Positions 1 through 5,825 of a stretch of 5,825 nucleotides of DNA are shown here, piece after piece. Within the stretch, counting starts at the first letter, position 1, and each line of letters begins with the position of its first letter. The notes below the pieces were generated by a model. It ran no database searches and was not told the origin of the DNA. It saw nothing but the letters and a program-made list of their open reading frames with translations. The DNA comes from Clostridiales bacterium (lineage in GTDB: Bacteria > Bacillota > Clostridia > Christensenellales > CAG-917), in NCBI GenBank assembly GCA_012800805.1, contig JAAZIO010000011.1, positions 1 through 5,825 on the forward strand, written 5' to 3'. The translations under genes were made by a program, and so were the position numbers.

Positions 1-537
1 CAAGATTTCTTCGATTTTATTTACGATATCTAAAGGTTCCGCCATTCTGCCTTTGCCGTTATCGCCGCAGGCAAGATAGCCGCACTCGGGTTCAAGAAAA
101 TGAACGCCCCTGTCAGATAGCGTTTTTATATTTTCCCTCGTCGCCTCATGCTCATACATTGCGGTATTCATTGCGGGGCAAATCAATACGGGACATTTTA
201 CCGCAAGCAGGGTTGTTGTCAGCATATCGTCGGCTATACCCGAGCGGTATTTTGCGATAAGGTTCGCGGTCGCGGGAGCCACAACAAAAAGGCTAGCTTT
301 TTTGGATATGGAAACATGTTTAACGTTGTATTCAAAATTTCTGTCAAATGTATCGGTTATAACTCTTTTACCCGAAAGAGTTTCAAAAGTCAAAGGCGCG
401 ACAAAACGGGCGGCGTTTTCCGTCATTATGACTTCAACATCCGCCCCAAGTTTTTTCAGTCTGGAAACCAGCTCGCAGGACTTATACGCCGCGATTCCTC
501 CGGTTACGCCTAAAACGATGTATTTACCGCTTAGCAT
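1..537 (-). CDS. coaBC: CoaBC (Dfp), N-terminal phosphopantothenoylcysteine decarboxylase domain, partial at 3' end
   Basis: CoaBC makes 4'-phosphopantetheine for coenzyme A in the cytosol: the C-terminal half joins cysteine to 4'-phosphopantothenate and the N-terminal flavoprotein half (CoaC) decarboxylates the product. The window holds the first 179 codons, open to the left edge, so only the CoaC half is visible. Seen directly: an FMN-binding start VTGGIAAYKS (residues 11-20), HVSIS with the probable active-site His74, APATANLIAK (87-96), PAMNTAMY with Asn124 (121-128), and ACGDNGKGRMAEP with Cys157 (156-168). These match His75, Asn125 and Cys158 of E. coli Dfp, so the half is expected to be active. 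The ATG shares its A with the rpoZ stop (TAATG), and the ribosome binding site is poor, so re-initiation after rpoZ is likely. The synthetase half should follow outside the window. Identification is very secure; whether the CoaB half is fused cannot be seen. Confidence 0.96.
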   Translation of the reverse strand, partial: MLSGKYIVLGVTGGIAAYKSCELVSRLKKLGADVEVIMTENAARFVAPLTFETLSGKRVITDTFDRNFEYNVKHVSISKKASLFVVAPATANLIAKYRSGIADDMLTTTLLAVKCPVLICPAMNTAMYEHEATRENIKTLSDRGVHFLEPECGYLACGDNGKGRMAEPLDIVNKIEEIL

Positions 538-728
538 TACTCTCTTACAATAACTCTCTTGCCTTCATAAATCTCTTTGCAGGCAAGCGTGACAGGCTTG
601 TAACCCGAAGCGGCAAGATAATTGGATTCCTGTGTGATAAGCTCTCTGGTTCTCTTAGCGACCGCGCAAGTTAAAGCGTAGCGGCACTCGGCTTTCTTTA
701 TGAGTTTATCAATGGGCGGATCAATCAT
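537..728 (-). CDS. rpoZ: DNA-directed RNA polymerase omega subunit
   Basis: Omega is the small RNA polymerase subunit that binds the beta-prime subunit and helps its folding and assembly into the core enzyme. The 63-residue product shows the family pattern: PPIDKLIKKAECRYAL near the start (residues 4-19), AKRTREL (24-30), and KPVTLACKEIYEGK near the end (44-57). It is at the short end for the family and lacks the C-terminal tail of the proteobacterial protein. The ATG at 728 is the only reasonable start, because an in-frame TAA lies four codons upstream (740-738). The start lies inside the end of gmk (8-nt overlap), and a strong AGGAGGT site within gmk precedes it. The stop overlaps the coaBC start by one base. 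Position between gmk and coaBC is the usual Firmicutes arrangement and supports the call for such a short protein. Confidence 0.93.
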   Translation of the reverse strand: MIDPPIDKLIKKAECRYALTCAVAKRTRELITQESNYLAASGYKPVTLACKEIYEGKRVIVRE

Positions 729-1383
729 AATATTGCTTTACCTCCTCCATCAGCGACTTTATAAAAATTTGATTTCTTGATACTTTATGCTTTTCAACCT
801 CTTTCAGCGCGGCTTCGTCTTTTGACTTGTGCGCCTTTATGATTGATATCATATCCATTGCGCAGCGGTCCACCTCGTCGTTTATGACAATGTAGTCATA
901 TTCCGAAATAAACCTGACCTCGTATGCGGCCTCGTCAAGCCTGCGCTTTAAAGTTTCCTCTGTTTCGGTTCCTCTTCCGACAAGCCTTGTTTCAAGCTCT
1001 TTAAGGCTTGGGGGCGTGATAAAAATGCTTACGCACTCGTGATACAGCTTTTTGACATTTACGGCGCCGACGACATTGATTTCAAGCACAACATCTTTGC
1101 CCTCGGAAAGCTTTTTTTCAACCTCGGACTTCAGCGTGCCGTAGTAGTTGGTGTATGTCTTAGTATATTCCAAAAAAGCCTCGGCTTGTATGTTTCTTTC
1201 AAATTCCTCTTCGGACATGAAGTAGTAATTGACGCCGTGAACTTCTCCGGGCCTTGGAGCCCTTGATGTCGCCGATACCGAAAAAGCTAGGTTTGGAAGC
1301 GCGTCGAATACCTTTTTTAATACCGTGCCCTTTCCCGCGCCGGATGAGCCCGAAATGACGATAAATAAACCTTTACTCGACAT
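721..1383 (-). CDS. gmk: Guanylate kinase
   Basis: Guanylate kinase transfers phosphate from ATP to GMP or dGMP to give GDP or dGDP, a required step for GTP supply; in Firmicutes the family is a known target of (p)ppGpp inhibition. The 220-residue product has the P-loop GSSGAGKGT (12-20), the GMP-binding stretch SVSATSRAPRPGEVHGVNYYF (from 35; Arg41, Arg44), NYYGT (79-83), and the lid arginines in RGTETEETLKRRL. EYDYIVIND follows near residue 160-170. Two positions are odd: the motif usually written LEI(D/E)VQGA reads LEINVVGA (100-107), with Asn103 and Val105. The C-terminus is somewhat longer than the roughly 205 residues usual in Bacillus, ending in a charged helical tail. The ATG overlaps the end of yicC by 11 nt (ATGTCGAGTAA) and has only a weak AGAGAG site, suggesting coupling. 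No alternative start exists that keeps the family N-terminus. Stop is TGA. Confidence 0.96.
   Translation of the reverse strand: MSSKGLFIVISGSSGAGKGTVLKKVFDALPNLAFSVSATSRAPRPGEVHGVNYYFMSEEEFERNIQAEAFLEYTKTYTNYYGTLKSEVEKKLSEGKDVVLEINVVGAVNVKKLYHECVSIFITPPSLKELETRLVGRGTETEETLKRRLDEAAYEVRFISEYDYIVINDEVDRCAMDMISIIKAHKSKDEAALKEVEKHKVSRNQIFIKSLMEEVKQYYD
740..746 (-). promoter_or_regulatory. Ribosome binding site of rpoZ, inside the end of gmk
   Basis: AGGAGGT on the minus strand is a full match to the anti-Shine-Dalgarno core. It lies 11 nt before the rpoZ ATG, encoded within gmk codons near the Glu-Glu-Val of its C-terminus. It is the strongest such site in the window, and may let omega be made independently of ribosomes leaving gmk. 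Confidence 0.75.
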
Positions 1384-2251
1384 TTTGCGCTTGCTCTCTG
1401 ATTTTCTCTATCTCGTTTTTAAGCATAAGGACATTGTTTGTAATTGTCAAATCGTTAGCCTTTGAGCCGATGGTGTTGACTTCGCGGTTGAGCTCCTGAA
1501 CCAAAAAGTCAAGCTTTCGTCCTATGGGGTTTTCGTCGTTAATCAGGCTCTCAAGCTGGTTGAAGTGAGACTTAAGCCTTGTAAGCTCCTCGTCTATTGA
1601 AGAGCGGTCGGCAAACAGGGCGATTTCGGTCATGATTCTGGTTTCGTCGATATCAAGCCCTTGAGTCATCGCCGCAATTCTTTCTTTAAGCTTTACGGCA
1701 TATTCTTCTTTAACCAGAGGCGCTCTCTCCTCGATTTGCGCGGTAAGAGATTTTAGAGCCGTAAGCTTTTCGGCGATATCGGCTTTTATGTGCTCGCCTT
1801 CAGCTATCCTCATCTCTTCAAGGGATGCAAGAGCCGAACACAACGCTAAAATCACCAGCGTTTTTAATTTGTCTTCGTCCTCTTCGGGCGGAGTTGCCAC
1901 GATTATGTCGGGAACTTTTACTATTTGTGAGAGCGTGACATCGTTTTCGATATTAAGCTCCCTTGCCAAAAGTTCCGCTGTATAATAGTAGTCTTTAGCT
2001 AGCTGAACATTGGAAGTAAAGCTTCCCTGGCCCTCTTCGCTTCTGTTTTCGTAAGATACATAAACATCTAAATGCCCGCGCGATATAACTTGAGAAATGT
2101 TTTTCCTTATCACTTCCTCAAGGAAAAGGAAAAGCTTGGGCATTTTAATATTCATGTCTAAATAACGGTGGTTGACGGCCTTAAGTTCAATCGTTACGGT
2201 TCTTCCGCAATTTGAGGCCTCTCCCTTGCCGTAGCCGGTCATGCTTTTCAA
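1373..2251 (-). CDS. yicC: YicC/YloC-family endoribonuclease
   Basis: YicC-family proteins (YloC in B. subtilis) are endoribonucleases; E. coli YicC is linked to small-RNA turnover. The 292-residue product is the usual family length. Seen directly: the N-terminal signature SMTGYGKG (3-10), ELKAVNHRYLD (22-32), SRGHLDVYV (57-65), and the strongly conserved C-terminal DUF1732 region: ALFADRSSIDEELTRLKSH (211-229), NPIGRKLDFLVQELNRE (241-257), NTIGSKAND (259-267), and a final helix EIEKIREQAQNVE. The start chosen is TTG at 2251, giving MKSMTGYG. It keeps the two or three residues that normally precede SMTGYG and lies 9 nt after a GAGGAG site; the internal ATG at 2242 would lie 18 nt away. It is separated from ligA by 60 nt and overlaps gmk by 11 nt. 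In Bacillus and many Clostridia a small remA gene lies between yicC and gmk; here there is none. Confidence 0.95.
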   Translation of the reverse strand: MKSMTGYGKGEASNCGRTVTIELKAVNHRYLDMNIKMPKLFLFLEEVIRKNISQVISRGHLDVYVSYENRSEEGQGSFTSNVQLAKDYYYTAELLARELNIENDVTLSQIVKVPDIIVATPPEEDEDKLKTLVILALCSALASLEEMRIAEGEHIKADIAEKLTALKSLTAQIEERAPLVKEEYAVKLKERIAAMTQGLDIDETRIMTEIALFADRSSIDEELTRLKSHFNQLESLINDENPIGRKLDFLVQELNREVNTIGSKANDLTITNNVLMLKNEIEKIREQAQNVE

Positions 2252-2260
2252 TCTACGGGT

Positions 2261-2266
2261 CTCCTC
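2261..2266 (-). promoter_or_regulatory. Ribosome binding site deciding the TTG start of yicC
   Basis: The minus strand reads AAAAGAGGAG, with GAGGAG ending 9 nt before the TTG at 2251. This spacing is close to ideal for TTG but too long (18 nt) for the downstream in-frame ATG at 2242. It therefore supports the longer protein. Confidence 0.8.
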
Positions 2267-2291
2267 TTTTACCGATTATTTTCTTTGGAAC

Positions 2292-5825
<3,534 letters not shown>

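Noticed and set aside
148..553. Plus-strand open frames of 121 and 83 codons opposite coaBC
   Set aside because: They lie antisense to clear CoaC motifs, their translations show no recognisable family, and no ribosome binding site is evident. They are shadows of the real gene.

Overview
The window is a densely packed block of housekeeping genes. All of them lie on the minus strand, so transcription runs from the right end to the left end. In transcription order they are a PcrA/UvrD-type helicase (start outside the window), NAD+-dependent DNA ligase (ligA), a YicC/YloC-family endoribonuclease, guanylate kinase (gmk), RNA polymerase omega (rpoZ), and the first 179 residues of the coenzyme A bifunctional enzyme CoaBC (end outside the window). 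I see no RNA genes, mobile elements, CRISPR, long repeats or convincing terminators, and no credible gene on the plus strand.

The organism is most likely a member of the Firmicutes/Bacillota, probably a clostridial lineage. The helicase-ligase pair (pcrA-ligA) and the yicC-gmk-rpoZ-coaBC run are both classic Firmicutes gene orders. Base composition looks moderately low in GC by eye, there are strong AGGAGG-type ribosome binding sites, and TTG and GTG starts are used alongside ATG. Both TAA and TGA act as stops, so the code looks standard. The ligase looks like a variant I associate with Clostridia (from memory, not checked). No genus can be assigned.

Layout: 5825-4255 helicase; a 5-nt gap; 4249-2312 ligA; a 60-nt gap holding a possible promoter and a strong ribosome binding site; 2251-1373 yicC; an 11-nt overlap; 1383-721 gmk; an 8-nt overlap; 728-537 rpoZ; a 1-nt TAATG overlap; 537-1 coaBC. 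The first two genes serve DNA repair and replication (strand separation and nick sealing). The last four serve RNA turnover, guanine nucleotide supply, RNA polymerase assembly and coenzyme A synthesis. The overlaps suggest translational coupling, and the gap after ligA is the only obvious place for a second transcription start.

I found no undescribed system. The points most worth a second look are the Gmk substitutions in an otherwise acidic, conserved GMP-site motif, the lack of remA between yicC and gmk, the candidate promoter overlapping the ligA stop, and the non-ATG starts fixed by ribosome binding sites.
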